From assembly GCA_942159475.1 (NCBI GenBank), contig OW804098.1:113277916-113341915 (forward strand): 64,000 nt of DNA, in the 5' to 3' direction. Within the stretch, counting starts at the first letter, position 1. The number at the start of each line of letters is the position of its first letter. Below are positions 45,107 through 57,940 of this stretch, piece by piece. Both the position numbers and the translations under genes were made by a program. The stretch comes from Sthenelais limicola (Eukaryota; Annelida; Polychaeta; Phyllodocida; Sigalionidae). The notes beneath the pieces were generated by a model. That model worked only from the letters and a program-made list of their open reading frames with translations, had not been told where the DNA came from and ran no database searches.

Positions 45107-45306
45107 NNNNNNNNNNNNNNNNNNNNNNNNNNNNNNNNNNNNNNNNNNNNNNNNNNNNNNNNNNNNNNNNNNNNNNNNNNNNNNNNNNNNNNNNNNNNNN
45201 NNNNNNNNNNNNNNNNNNNNNNNNNNNNNNNNNNNNNNNNNNNNNNNNNNNNNNNNNNNNNNNNNNNNNNNNNNNNNNNNNNNNNNNNNNNNNNNNNNNN
45301 NNNNNN
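45107..45306. other. Assembly gap (200 N)
   Basis: Exactly 200 N. True size unknown. It lies inside the intron between the 45-nt and 69-nt exons. Confidence 1.
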
Positions 45307-45373
45307 TCTTTTAACCTAATTTAGCAGAATTGACCAAATGTGTGGAACTGCCAAATGTACATTTTCCGACGAG
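45307..45373 (-). mobile_element. Family A MITE end, cut by the gap
   Basis: ttaacctaatttagcagaat...caaatgtacattttccg...gggcc is the family end; the rest is lost in N. Confidence 0.65.
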
Positions 45374-45501
45374 CTGGGCCACATAAGTTAAGCTATCACA
45401 ATATAATAAACATTGGAATAAACAACACCCAGATATCAATCGACCTTACGAACAAAGTTTTAAAGTAATTCATAAATATTAGAATTTCCTCATAATATTA
45501 T

Positions 45502-46255
45502 GTGTTGTGTTACAGGGTAAATCGGTCACAAGTCGAACAAAATCGGATTTTGAGATATAATAATATTTGAAAAGATGACAACAAGTGGATTCTAATGAAA
45601 TGAAAGGAAACATTAGAACAGCTGATAACTATCATATCTAAATGTGTCTATTCATGAAAGAAATATTTGTAATATTTTTTAATGGTCAATTATTAGGCCT
45701 AGTAAATTGGTTAAATAAACTCCTTAGAATAGCCTCATGTTATGCGTAGACATATTCAATAATTATGTGATGTGTTTCAGGGAAATGAGTAATAAGTCGC
45801 AAAGTGTTTATTTTACAAGATCACTTTATTGGAATGTTCTGATTTTTGGAGAGTTTATCACTTATAGTTATATCGATCGAGGTATCAAATCTCAGAACAA
45901 TTCGTTTTAAAGGTCCTCATATGAACTACATTTAGTTACTTTACTGTTTATTGACCCCAAGGAATTTTTTTTTTCAAAAATGAAAATATCAAACTTAAAA
46001 TCTATAAATACTTATTAGATTATTAGACTGTTTACTACCATTGGAATCCGCTTGATCTCATCTTGTCAAATATAATGATATTTCAAAATCGATTTTTTTG
46101 CCACTTATGACCTATTTTACTGAAACACATCACATATGTATTCAGGCAAAACACCCACAAGAGAAACCCATTGAGACCAAGGGTTCCCGTGGGGAAAACC
46201 TTTAAAAGATACTTGATACTAGCGACTTGTGATTCATTTTCCTTTAACACATCAA
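45502..46255. mobile_element. Old family B MITE with nested copy
   Basis: Outer left end gtgttgtgttacagggtaaat, right end gcgacttgtgattcattttc...acatcaa. Confidence 0.7.
45767..46133. mobile_element. Family B MITE nested in family B
   Basis: 367 bp, ends gtgatgtgtttcagggaaat and tactgaaacacatcac. Confidence 0.85.
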
Positions 46256-46412
46256 ATTTATTGCCTTGACAGGAGATGATACTAGAAATCTAAAAGAGAG
46301 GTTTCACTATTGAATGCCCGATACAAAATTCCCTTAGGGGGAATGCCTGATACAGACAGACCGCCCACAATCTCAAAATGTCAGCTACAGCAGAACCTAT
46401 CAGCCTCTACAT

Positions 46413-46815
46413 GGGTGAAATCTCCAGAAAATGTACAATTTAACTTCACAAATTCTCTCAAATCATCCAAACTTAAGAGTGGTTCAAACTCCAGTTCAAC
46501 ATAACCGAACATGTTTGTTTAATCAACACCGGCCCAGTGGCATGAACATGTTGTGGGTTCAAACCCGGGCGCCGCTACAATTTCACCTCCTCCACCCCCA
46601 GGTACTAGAGGACTAGAGGAACACCACACGTGGGGTGAACTATAGTCCTGGTAAAGTTAAAACAACAAAAATGATATCTGAATATAATATTATGTGCTAT
46701 TGCACGGAATAAAAATATCTGTTTGGTTATGTTGAACTGTGTCTTTAACCGCACAGTATAGTTTGTTTGGGAGGGTTGGTGAAGGCCATGTGTACATGTT
46801 TTGAAGACTTAACCC
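46413..46815. mobile_element. Palindromic family A derivative
   Basis: Both ends are the same (right-hand) family A end in inverted orientation: gggtgaaatctccagaaaat...cttcacaaattctctc on the left and gggagggttggtgaagg...aaccc on the right. Unrelated sequence lies between (46530-46702). Confidence 0.65.
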
Positions 46816-46980
46816 ATATAGATGAGATATGAAGGTCGACTTCCACCTTTGAAATCAGGCTCCTTTCTGACAATCCCCACCAGGGTATAGGCCTCCTCTG
46901 GGGGACATATCATCACCAGGGTCCCTGCTGTATAGATTCTGATTAATGCCTGGTCAGCTCATGAAAGGGGAAGGCAATAG

Positions 46981-47057
46981 ATGGGGTGGGTGCGGGGGTG
47001 GGGGGGGTGGGGGGGGGGGGGGGGGGGGTGGAGGTAGCTGGTGAGGGGGGGGGGGGT
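46981..47057. repeat. Poly-G tract
   Basis: Several G runs, the longest about 20, able to form quadruplexes. Confidence 0.9.
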
Positions 47058-47084
47058 CTCAGTGCATAAAAGTCAGGTGCTATT

Positions 47085-47480
47085 ATAGTCCTCCACACTT
47101 TAAAGTTGCACTTTCAGTTAACGTCAGTAGAAAACTAAATATTTTCTACATTTTCTTCCATTCTTTTCCAACCCATCTAAAAGTCATTTTACCTCAATTT
47201 GGGAGGCCTTGTATGATTCTTTCAAGGGGCTTCTGAAACGTACTCATTTGTATTTAGAGGACCCACCCGAATCCTTTCCTATTATGATATCACTTATTAT
47301 CGCTCATCAGCGGCTGTTTTCGCTCAACGTTTTCTACTTCAAATTCTTGTACAAACATGTTACTACAGGAGAATATTGATTAATTCAGTCCTATAAGTCA
47401 TAATATAAGTACATTTGGTAAGGTTGTCTTTGTAATAATAAATAAGAATGCAGCTTTAACTTAGATCTACCCCCAGAAAA
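47085..47480. mobile_element. Repeat family L, copy 1
   Basis: Blocks aagttgcactttcagttaac, ccattcttttccaacccatc and cacttattatcgctcatcag match, in the same order, the complement of 61900-62280. Confidence 0.6.
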
Positions 47481-47992
47481 ATGTCCATAACATTTCCGAC
47501 TCAAATTTGTAATAGCCCCTCACTTAAATCTGCTACCTTGGTTCATTTAGAGCTAGAATTTCGACGCTTTATGCGATTGTCCATCATTTACAATCGTCCT
47601 AACGTTACATTCATAATTCATGCCATTTCTTTTTCATTTGTGTCATGAACTTAATACGTTTGATCACGCGATGACATTAATCCTCTCTCAGAGTTTACTC
47701 TTCAACTGTAGCTGTAGGCGGATTGGGAATTAGTCATCGATTTCAGATTAATTACAAACTTTATGTCAGGTTCTCATGAGCTAGGAGCTTCTTACTGTGA
47801 TAATCTGGTTTTAAATCATCTCAATTCTGTTGTGGCCTTTAATATGTTTATCTCTTCATCTTCTAACACTTCGTTTTTAAGATCTGAATCAATCTGATTA
47901 AAGGTGAATGAATCCTCATCATCACAGGTTATAATTTAGTTTTTAATCTTCTTAGTCACCGGCCTAGAAATGTCCTGAGGCTATACACAGCG
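47481..47992. other. Unassigned intron DNA
   Basis: No feature recognised. Confidence 0.35.
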
Positions 47993-47995
47993 TAA

Positions 47996-48219
47996 AGCCT
48001 GGGTTCCACTGCCACGCTACTCCTCCCGCTACTCCTCCCGTTTCTTTGGTCCCACTACTTTTAAAAGCGAGAGCAAGTAGTGGGAAGTAGGGGCTTCAAT
48101 TCAAACATGTTTAATTTAAAACGGCTACTTCCCGTTACTTCCCGTTACTTCTTATGTAGTGGGACCAAAGAAACGGGAAGTAGTAGCGGGAGAAGTAGCG
48201 GGGCAGTGGAACCCAGAAA
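47996..48219. mobile_element. Foldback MITE K
   Basis: Inverted ends agcctgggttccactgcc / ggcagtggaaccca and inner pair gctactcctcccg / cgggagaagtagc; left flank TAA. The right flank was altered by the 74-bp duplication. Confidence 0.7.
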
Positions 48220-48332
48220 GAATAATTTCTTCTATTTCCGGCCCGCTGGTGCACTGTTAGCGGGAGAAGTAGCGGGGGCAGTGGAACCCAGAAAGAATAA
48301 TTTCTTCTATTTCCGGCCCGCTGGTGCACGGT
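48185..48332. repeat. 74-bp direct duplication at the end of foldback K
   Basis: Two copies starting at 48185 and 48259 (agcgggagaagtagcgggg ... cccgctggtgcac). Confidence 0.85.
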
Positions 48333-48448
48333 TTGGGTATGATCCCTCGGCTTTGCCTGGGGATTATGCATCAACCCAGACGGTTCATCTTCAGAGGCCC
48401 AATACCAGCCCCAATGACAGTTGGTACATTGGTGACATGTCAGTCTGT

Positions 48449-48505
48449 TCATCAGCCCTCCATCGGCCCTCCATCGGCCCTCCATCGGCCCTCCATCGGT
48501 CCACC
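48449..48505. repeat. 11-bp tandem repeat (ccatcggccct)
   Basis: About five units, followed by degenerate ccaatgttgg-type palindromic words to 48640. Confidence 0.85.
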
Positions 48506-48764
48506 ATCGGCCCAGCGTTGGAGAAAATCAATGTTGGTCCAATGTTGACCCAATGATGGGCCAATGATGGCATCCAATGTTATTTATATGATGTTCAATC
48601 AGCGTTAGGCCAATGGTGGCATTCCTACGTTGGCATACCAGCATTATGTAGTGCTATCTAGGAAACAGTGGCAGCCTCTCAATGTCGGTCATTAATCCTT
48701 TATTAACTGTTCTCACCCTTAGCCTTTAAGATCAGCAATCTGGATGATAGCAGATGCTGAATAA

Positions 48765-48892
48765 AGGGTGGTCTCCACTGGCTGCAGTAAGCTCTGCGGT
48801 AAGCCTTGCGATGGTTTGTGCTGGTTCTGTAGGTGGACTGGAATGACGAGGTCCTGCCTACAAGGCTTACCGCAACCAGTGGAGAGCACCCT
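48765..48892. mobile_element. Foldback MITE G, 128-bp deleted copy
   Basis: Same ends as 1815-2026 (agggtggtctccactgg; ccagtggagagcaccct), TAA on both sides. Confidence 0.85.
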
Positions 48893-49099
48893 TAACATGT
48901 CATCATTAGTGGGGGTTCTAGCGGTCCCTTTGTGGTATCTCTGCTCTTTCTCTCCAAGTTCTTAATCTAACTGTGAATACGATTAGTTCATTTTGTTCAT
49001 GTCTTTCTTCAAAACATAAATTCACGTTGCAGGTTATAACAGAATGTCCTTTTCACTGAGAGAAATTCATGCTTTACCTTATCATTGCCTCTAATCTAG

Positions 49100-49168
49100 C
49101 AGCAGATGGATTTGTCACTCTAAACGAGGTCGACTCAGACGGAGTCAGCCATGACACACAATCAACAA
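49100..49168 (+). CDS. SYT14: Synaptotagmin-14/16-like gene, 69-nt exon (linker)
   Basis: Candidate internal exon of 69 nt. The acceptor is attgcctctaatctag and the donor is AACAA|gtaagt, a near-consensus site. In phase 1 it reads AADGFVTLNEVDSDGVSHD and ends with TQST and one spare base. It is open throughout and acidic with serine, threonine and aspartate, as expected of the linker in SYT14-type proteins. Base composition is higher in G+C than the AT-rich DNA around it. It follows the 45-nt exon by about 12 kb and keeps the same phase. Function beyond linker is not visible. The assignment to this gene is inferred from phase, strand and order. Confidence 0.62.
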
Positions 49169-50094
49169 GTAAGTTTCGTAGTCGACCATGAGTCAGCAAA
49201 AATTAGCAAAGCTTTAACAGTGTGTCGGTGTATATATTATGTATTTGTATATTATAATATATTAGTTGGTGCTTTTAGATGGAGTAAGTACTTACACTAC
49301 AAGTTTAGTTAGAGGCTTGATCCACTGTATTATATAGGCCTTGCGATCACTTTGCGATTAGTTATTGTCTCACAGTTATCAATGCAAGCTTGCAGTCATG
49401 TTCTTGTGAGTCTAGACAATGCACTTGTCCAAATCAAACATTTAAAATTCATTGGTGTTTCTTTCACAGAATGATTTAGATTAATTTGCTTAAGGGACAA
49501 GTTTTGTGATGGCTTTTTTTCATATTAGGAAATACTTTCTATATGATATTTATGAAAATAAATACATCTTCAATGTATGGTATTTGTTTGCGAATTATAC
49601 TGCGACTCTGGAATATATATGCACAGGGGTACACTTCAAAGTGTACCTCCTTTTAGATATCCATACTCAATATATTGAATATGAACAAAATTATTTCATC
49701 ATTTATTCATTTATTTATTCAAGCAAATATCTTCTATCATTTAATCAGGGAAATGGATTAAAAATAAATGTTTGCAAATAAGTTTGTAAAGTTACACAAA
49801 TATGCGTACAGTCTTGATTTCCACAATGGAACAATTCATATATTTTAACTTATTCATTTTAGTTAACATTTCGGTGATTCATAGTGATTCATAGTGATCA
49901 TGACCCATAAGGCAATACATATTGTTGGGTGGAATAATTAAGGTTGATGTTTTATATGGGTTTAATATTAACAGTTTGTATATTTGGCCGTCGTACCAAT
50001 CATTCAATGATATAAATAATGATTGCTAATTTATATATTTGTTTATGTTTTGTTTGTAATAACTAATAGTTTATTTTGATGATTTTCATTGTAA
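49169..50094. other. AT-rich intron DNA
   Basis: No feature recognised; 49315-49365 has a weak resemblance to the D foldback family. Confidence 0.4.
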
Positions 50095-50203
50095 AGGCCC
50101 TAGTCCACTGAGCCGATTTGTATGCGATTTTGCGCCGCAGAGGACGCTTTTTCACTAAACCTTGTGAGAATCGCATGACAATCGGCTTAGTGGCTTAGGG
50201 CCT
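50095..50203. mobile_element. Foldback MITE D, 109 bp, copy 2
   Basis: Ends aggccctagtccactgagcc / ggcttagtggcttagggcct; TAA on both sides. Confidence 0.88.
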
Positions 50204-50810
50204 TAATAGTTATATTGTGTTTGACTGTGTGGAAGCATTTTACCATTTATAACAATTTTGATTCAATATAGTTTTGTGTTTCCAATTTGATCTTTTTGAT
50301 TTCCAAAAAGAAATCATCTTGAAGCATGCATTGTATAATTTTCATTTTATCCAAACAAAAACGAAATGTCATAATTTGTTTTGTTTTGTGAACTGATTTC
50401 CTGAAATCATGGACATGTCATTACTGATGTGTTAAAAGAAAAAAACATGCAGAATATATTTTTTTCGACAGAACATGTTATCTGGAGCATATAGTACCTA
50501 CTTATACAGATATATTGATGCATTTTACAAAATATTCCCTGAAGGTTACATTTGCTTTAAGGAGTGACACAAAGATCAGTTAAATATAAAATTGAGGTTA
50601 TGTTATGCCCACTTAAATAATTACTAACAATTGCGAAAATGTTGTAGTTGTTGTCAATGCATCGGACTGAAGGTAGGTTTTATAGGTTGACATAACATTG
50701 TGTACTTATTGTGACATCTCCCAAAGATTATTCCAACCATTATTTTGTTGAATTTAATATCTTTTATTAATAACACTATAATAATGCAGAATTCAGTATG
50801 AAACTGATAT
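50204..50810. other. AT-rich intron DNA
   Basis: No feature recognised. Confidence 0.4.
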
Positions 50811-50811
50811 T

Positions 50812-51360
50812 AAAGGTATACGCCACCGTCATATGCACTGCTGCAGGCGGGAGTTCAAGGAACTAATACATGGAAAATAAGGATTCACAGTATTTTCTTC
50901 AAACTTTGTCAAGAAAAAGAACATGGTTGGGTGATAACAAAAAGCAAAAAAAATGGATTTCACCACATTTTTTTTTATAATTTTTGGGACCTTACTTAAT
51001 GTCCCTTACCCTTTCCACAAGGTTTAGAGGTCTCCAACTTTTTTTCGATCCTGGTAAGGTATGATTTTTTTTTGTTTAATTTGTGAGATATGACCTCAAA
51101 TAAATGTATAGAAAGTCTAAACTAATTTGGACTGGGTATTTTTTTATTATTCCATAAAACGTGAAAAAAACCCACATTCTCTCATAGATTCCCATAGTAA
51201 AGCACTTTTTTTTCAAGTCACCCTTAAAAAAAACAAGCGGGGTAACATATCATTTTTTTTTTCATTTATTTATTTCGTCAGTAGTAAGGAACACTCCCTG
51301 AAAGTTTTATGGCATTCAGACTGGTCGGTTTTTTTTCATTGAACTGTCCTGTATACCTTT
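50812..51360. mobile_element. TIR element with AAAGGTATAC ends
   Basis: About 549 bp, aaaggtatacgcc and ctgtatacctt inverted, TTA/TAA-like flanks. T-rich interior without coding sequence. Confidence 0.6.
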
Positions 51361-51880
51361 AAAAAGAGACAATAATTATTGGTGCTGGTATTTAGTTCAA
51401 GCAAACAGCTGTCTCATTTATGAAAGTTATGACGCCGTAAGCAGGTTCATCTTCATATACCACGCATTACAATCGCCCGTAGTTGAATAGTCAACTAAAA
51501 CACTTTGATTGTTTAATATTTTATTCGGAATATTTACCAGGCAGACAAATTCCCAATCGTGGGTATGCCTAATGATAAGACAGAAATGAATTGAGAAAAT
51601 CTGAAATGAAACGATTTAAAGGCAGGGAGAAGAGTGGGTGATAGAGCCAGTAGAAGTATGAGGACTGTGGAGATTCTTCATCTCAGCATTAGTTTATTGA
51701 ATGAATGAATAATTTAGATAATTTCAATATGTTGAAAGCTAATTTTTGTGGTGAGTGAGTGAGTGAGATTCAAGACATCTTTTATTTGCATAAATGGTGA
51801 CTACAAAAAGGAGGCCTAGTTTTGAAACCTAGGTTCCAAGGTTTCCAGTAGGTTATATCAAGGGCAGGAGAGCTGAGAGG
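51361..51880. other. Unassigned intron DNA
   Basis: Short (gtga)n run at 51752-51770. Nothing else. Confidence 0.4.
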
Positions 51881-51881
51881 G

Positions 51882-52255
51882 AGGCAGTTTATGATCATAC
51901 CCAGGAAATAGAGATAGAGAAGAAGGGGGAGAGAGACAGAGAAAAGAGACAGAAAGGCACTTTATGATCTTACCCAGGAAATAGAGATAGAGAAGAAGGG
52001 GGAGAGAGACAGAGAAAAGAGACAGAAAGGCACTTTATGATCTTACCCAGGACATAGAGATAGAGAAGAAGGGGGAGAGAGACAGAGAAAAGAGACAGAA
52101 AGGCACTTTATGGTCTTACCCAGGAAATATAGATAGAGAAGAAGGGGGAGAGAGAGACAGAGAAAAGAGACAGAAAGGCACTTTATGGTCATACCCAGGA
52201 AATAGAGATAGAGAAGAAGGGGGAGAGAGAGACAGAGAAAAAGAGACAGAAAGGA
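51882..52255. repeat. 73-bp purine-rich minisatellite
   Basis: Five units of about 73-77 bp (aggcactttatgatcttacc ... ggggagagagacagag), starts 51882, 51955, 52028, 52101 and 52176. Confidence 0.92.
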
Positions 52256-52335
52256 TGAGATGGAAGTATTCAATCAACTACCAGCTTGAAACAGGTTAAT
52301 TATACAAATGCAGAGAAAGGTAGCATCAATATATA

Positions 52336-52445
52336 TATGGGATTTTTATTCTGAACAGACAATACATTACAATCAGAAAAGAACATACCATCTGCAAGTC
52401 AAGTGACATGCAGGTCTTCCAGGCAAATCTTGCTTGTTGAACATA
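52336..52445 (-). mobile_element. Retrotransposon-like fragment, second copy
   Basis: Same family as 4551-5071 (gggatttttattctgaac...caggtcttccaggcaaat), without the nested MITE. It provides the empty site for the family B insertion at 4609. Confidence 0.55.
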
Positions 52446-54176
<1,731 letters not shown>

Positions 54177-54354
54177 CAGTGGGACCTCTCTATTGAGACC
54201 ACCCTTGGGACTGAACGATTCGTGGTCTCATAGCGAGGTGGTCTAATTAGAGGGGCTAATCTAATAAGAGGAAAACAATTCGAGACTGAGAGAAACTGGT
54301 CTTAATAGAGGGGTGGTCTCTATAGAGAGGTGGTCTTTATGTGAGGTTCCACTG
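54177..54354. mobile_element. TA-duplicating MITE (Tc1/mariner-pogo type ends)
   Basis: 178 bp, CAGTGGGACCTC and GAGGTTCCACTG, TA on both sides. The interior is built of ggtggtctcta-like repeats. TA target and CAGT tips fit the Tc1/mariner/pogo group. Confidence 0.82.
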
Positions 54355-54798
54355 TACTTTATAGACAGGTCTTTCACAAACACATAGACATTTATGTATC
54401 AATAATTACTTTCTTGCGAGAGGGCATTATATTTGTCAAGCTTATATTTACAATAAGTTTCCTTGGTGAAATATATGTATTATACAATAACTTTATCACA
54501 CCATATGAAATAATGATTGTGTGAGATTGACAAAGGAAGTATTAATGGTAAAGGAAATGGAGGTAATACAGACTGTTTTAGGTCACATTCTGACATCTGA
54601 CATCATAACGAGTAGTTAAGATGACTTATTAGACGCCAAAACTATAGATAATGACTGTCAGTGATAATTACATCACTATACTTTATATGTTGGAATTGAA
54701 TAATAACACACAAACGTCGAAGTGCAGGAGAGCACCGACGGACAGCTTTGTCCGCCCTAGAGATTAATTAAAGAAAAAATTCTCACAAACAAAGGCTA

Positions 54799-55303
54799 CA
54801 GTCACACCCTCGTCACCTACGACCTCAACTGCAGTTACCAGCATTCAAAATGGCGGAAGGTGGGTTCCCATTAGAACAAACAGTGTTGGTTTTTACCTAA
54901 CAAAAGCCGTTTTCAGTAGCTGTCATGTTCTGTGGGTGTTTACTATAGTTGCATTTAGGTTTGAGTGTTATCAGATACATGTATCTGGCTTATAATACAG
55001 TGTAATCTAGGTGAAAAACATTGAGTGATATACCCGTAACTGCATCATACAGTTACGGTCATAGTGGAAATCAGTTGGGGTCATACAGCATGTTATTCCA
55101 AGTACAAAATACAAGTAAACTTCAACCCTGGTACATTATTTGAACCCATCACAATGGTGTCATACCTAAAAGGAAGAGACCTATCAATTCAGTTTGTTAT
55201 ATAAAGTATTTTTAAGCAAGATTTCAAAGAAAATCATCAGTGCCAACAACAACAACAATGCTGGTAACTGCAGTTGGGGTCGTAGGTGCCGAGGGTGTGA
55301 CAG
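54799..55303. mobile_element. 505-bp foldback element with 45-bp arms
   Basis: Arms 54799-54844 and 55259-55303 are about 90% complementary (tcacaccctcg, ctgcagttaccagcat). Unique-looking interior with no supported gene; no target duplication resolved. Confidence 0.75.
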
Positions 55304-55410
55304 TGAGAAGTGGTGAGAGCGGTGCTGTGAGTGTAAGTGACAGGTAACCGGTAGTACGAAGGCCAAGCCGATCAGGGGTGGCTCCACCTGGTATTAGCAA
55401 TTATACATAT

Positions 55411-55645
55411 GGGTCAGATTTTCAGAAAATGTACAATTGCCTGCTCTACACATTTAGGAGATTCTCCTAAATTAGGCTGAAAAATGATGAATACCGGGTA
55501 TATTATGAGTATATTTAGTATCGCATTGATTATAGTATCAGTTCTGTTATGTTAAACTACATTTTGAAGCTTATCTTTGTCTTAAATGTGGGTTGTTTGA
55601 GAGGATTGGTGAAGTTGAATTGTACATTTTCTGAAAATCTGACCC
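55411..55645 (+). mobile_element. Family A MITE, full length
   Basis: 235 bp, ATAT duplication. Confidence 0.93.
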
Positions 55646-55778
55646 ATATAGGTATATAAATCAGTTGAAGATATATATATGCAATATATAAGACTTGCAT
55701 GCATTAGGACGAATCAGGGAGAAGTGTATAGCCTGTTTCAGTTGCAGTGTGACTTGTGGCGTTTCACACTTGTTTGAT

Positions 55779-55838
55779 CAGTTTGCCTACCAATAATGTA
55801 CCAATTTGCCTACCAATAATGTACCAATTTGCCTACCA
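55779..55838. repeat. 23-bp tandem repeat
   Basis: 2.6 units of tttgcctaccaataatgtac. Confidence 0.85.
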
Positions 55839-56221
55839 CTGATGGGTGTGTTAGTGGCGTCTGTGTACTCATCCCACCCTGTCATTGCTCCAGGGCCGGA
55901 GGGGGCAGTGGTAGAGGGAGGGAACGCTCTGAGGAAGGGCAGGGGAATTAGCCTTAAATAAGGCTGACCTTACACCTTTCATCTATACAAACTGACTATT
56001 GGGTCAGAGGGAATTGAATAACCATCGTATCAAGGTTGACCTGGAGAAACTGTGTTGATAGAAAGTTTGAAACAAGGGTCTGTTTTTTTTAGTTTTTATT
56101 GAATAATTCTTCTCATACTAGGAATAATCCTATTCTCAGGTCTAGCAGTTTTGGGGAAATGTAAGGTTAGTGGAGTGGGAAGAGATTGTGGTATATTGGG
56201 TGTGGTAAATAATGTTGGCCG

Positions 56222-56318
56222 TTAAGGATTAGGAAATAAACCCTGAGTTTTTGTAGTCGTTATTTATTATTCACAAGCTTTCGGGAAACACTCCCTTCAT
56301 CAGGTGTTGCAATGTAAG
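56222..56318 (-). mobile_element. Penelope-like element terminal fragment with hammerhead-like core
   Basis: On the minus strand: cctgatgaagggagtgtttc then ccgaaagcttgtgaataat. CTGATGA, a short GGGA/TCCC stem and CGAAA follow in hammerhead order. One extra A next to the core makes activity doubtful. Such ends are typical of Penelope-like retroelements. Confidence 0.45.
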
Positions 56319-56549
56319 GTTATTACTTTGATCTTAGGTATAATAATTGAATAATGAGAATGGGTGAGGGGATGGAGTGTGATGAATAACAGGGCTATTG
56401 GGCAGCCTTTAAAATATCAGTTTGTTACCTCATGCTTTCATCATATGTGGTCAAATATGAACAAACTATTATATGAGGATAATACAGTTGATCAATAAAG
56501 GAACTTGTGGGAATACCACTGAAATGCATATTTCAGGGTTTAGTGAGAC

Positions 56550-56605
56550 TCTATTTTCTTTTTGACAAATCTTTATTCAGGTTCTGTGAGCCCACAATCA
56601 TGTTC
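56550..56605 (-). mobile_element. Retrotransposon 3' tail
   Basis: Minus strand gaacctgaataaagatttgt matches the tail at 3429-3480. Confidence 0.45.
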
Positions 56606-56674
56606 TATACACAGAGTTGCAATACGTACCCTAAACGGTTCTCATCAATGAAACCAACACTTTATTTCCCACAG

Positions 56675-56776
56675 TATCTCAGGCATCTCAGGCAACAAAA
56701 CCTACAGATGGTAACAAGCTCATTCTCGCACTCAACTATGATGAACCAGATTATGGAGGGAGCTCTGGTGCGACAG
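56675..56776 (+). CDS. SYT14: Synaptotagmin-14/16-like gene, 102-nt exon (linker, before C2A)
   Basis: Candidate internal exon of 102 nt (34 codons), phase 1 on both sides. The acceptor is ctttatttcccacag and the donor is GACAG|gtaggc. Joined to the preceding exon it starts ISQASQATKPTDGNKLILAL and continues NYDEPDYGGSSGAT, open throughout. The stretch with LILALNYDEPDY resembles the strand-forming and acidic sequence that precedes C2A in synaptotagmins, but it is too short to prove this. It is the last exon recognised in the window, so the C2A and C2B exons should lie past base 64000. A simple in-frame open read of the acceptor region is also possible by chance. The shared phase with three other exons argues against that. 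Confidence 0.65.
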
Positions 56777-56934
56777 GTAGGCTGGAGTGTGCTGGTGTGT
56801 GGAGGGTGCTCAGAGATAAGATGTTTCCACTGTGGGACTGGTTCTCATACTGTTAGTTTAAGATCTATATGTATTCATTATTAATTGATTGATTTGGAGG
56901 CAACTCAACTGAAACAAACCCCAGGGAATTGGGT

Positions 56935-57180
56935 TTTGCAGGTTTTTTTATTTGGCGTTTCGGCTTTCTTTGGCTTTGTCAGGAGGGCATAGTGCATTCA
57001 GGTATATCTATAAATGAGCAAAATGAAAATCAAGTAAAGTTGGCAATTTTGAATTTCGACATTTTGAATTTCGCCTTTTTTTGGCTTCTTCCGGAGAGTG
57101 AAGCTCATTCAGACACATGAGGGTATAATAAATAAATTAGCAAATTGTAAATCAAGTAAAGTTGGCAATTTTTAATTAGT
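56935..57180. repeat. Imperfect direct repeat of about 120 bp
   Basis: ggcttt...tcaggagggcatagtgc and ggcttcttccggagagtgaa... each lead to aaatcaagtaaagttggcaa. Confidence 0.6.
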
Positions 57181-57405
57181 TTGGTATTCGTTAGGTAGAG
57201 TCAGCATCATGTTCGGCATGAGTGTTCCTCAGACTAGTTTTGTATAAATTCAAATTAATTAAGATTGCATTGGTTCTTTGGTGTTACACTTTGGTATTAC
57301 ATGCCTCACTCCCCTTTGGTTTTGTTCCGGCTCTGGTTTAAGCTATATAAAGAAGTAAAGGTTTGAATGGTGAAGGAGTTGTTAAGAGAGGTTGAATGCA
57401 TATAT

Positions 57406-57640
57406 GGGTCAGATTTTCAGAAAATGTACAATTGGCAGTTCTACACATTTAGGAAATTCTCGTAGATTAGGCTGAAAAATGAAGAATACCGGGTATATCT
57501 GAGTATATTTGGTATCACATTGATTTAAAGTATCAGTTCTGTTATGTTAAACTGCATTTTGAAGCTCATTTTTGTCTTAAATGTGGGTTATTTGAGAGGA
57601 TTGGTGAAGACGAATTGTACATTTTCTGAAAATTTGAGCC
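57406..57640 (+). mobile_element. Family A MITE, full length
   Basis: 235 bp, ATAT duplication. Confidence 0.93.
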
Positions 57641-57940
57641 ATATATAGTGTGTGTGAACGGTTCTTGGTGTCTTGTGCTAAGTTTAAGGGGAAGGCTATT
57701 TTATTCATATCAGTTAATTTCTGATGTCAATAATTTGTCACACCTTTTTCAAGTCATCAGTTCCTCAGCATATGTTCTGTTCGAGTTAATAATAAAAGAT
57801 GGGGTCAGGAGGGTGAATAAATGACACATGTTTATATAATAATTATTATTATATACACATTTGCGTTAAAACAATGTATCATGGATGTGTATACGTTATT
57901 TGCGTATGCAACTCCATCCTCTGATCAGAGTGTGAAGCAA
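57641..57940. other. AT-rich DNA
   Basis: No feature recognised. Confidence 0.35.

Noticed and set aside
43094..45324. Long Pro/Ser frames, one running through the N gap
   Set aside because: Polypyrimidine composition; the frame across N is meaningless.
48080..48556. 158-codon frame with a duplicated block
   Set aside because: It runs through foldback K, its 74-bp duplication and the 11-bp repeat. Nothing in it is gene-like.
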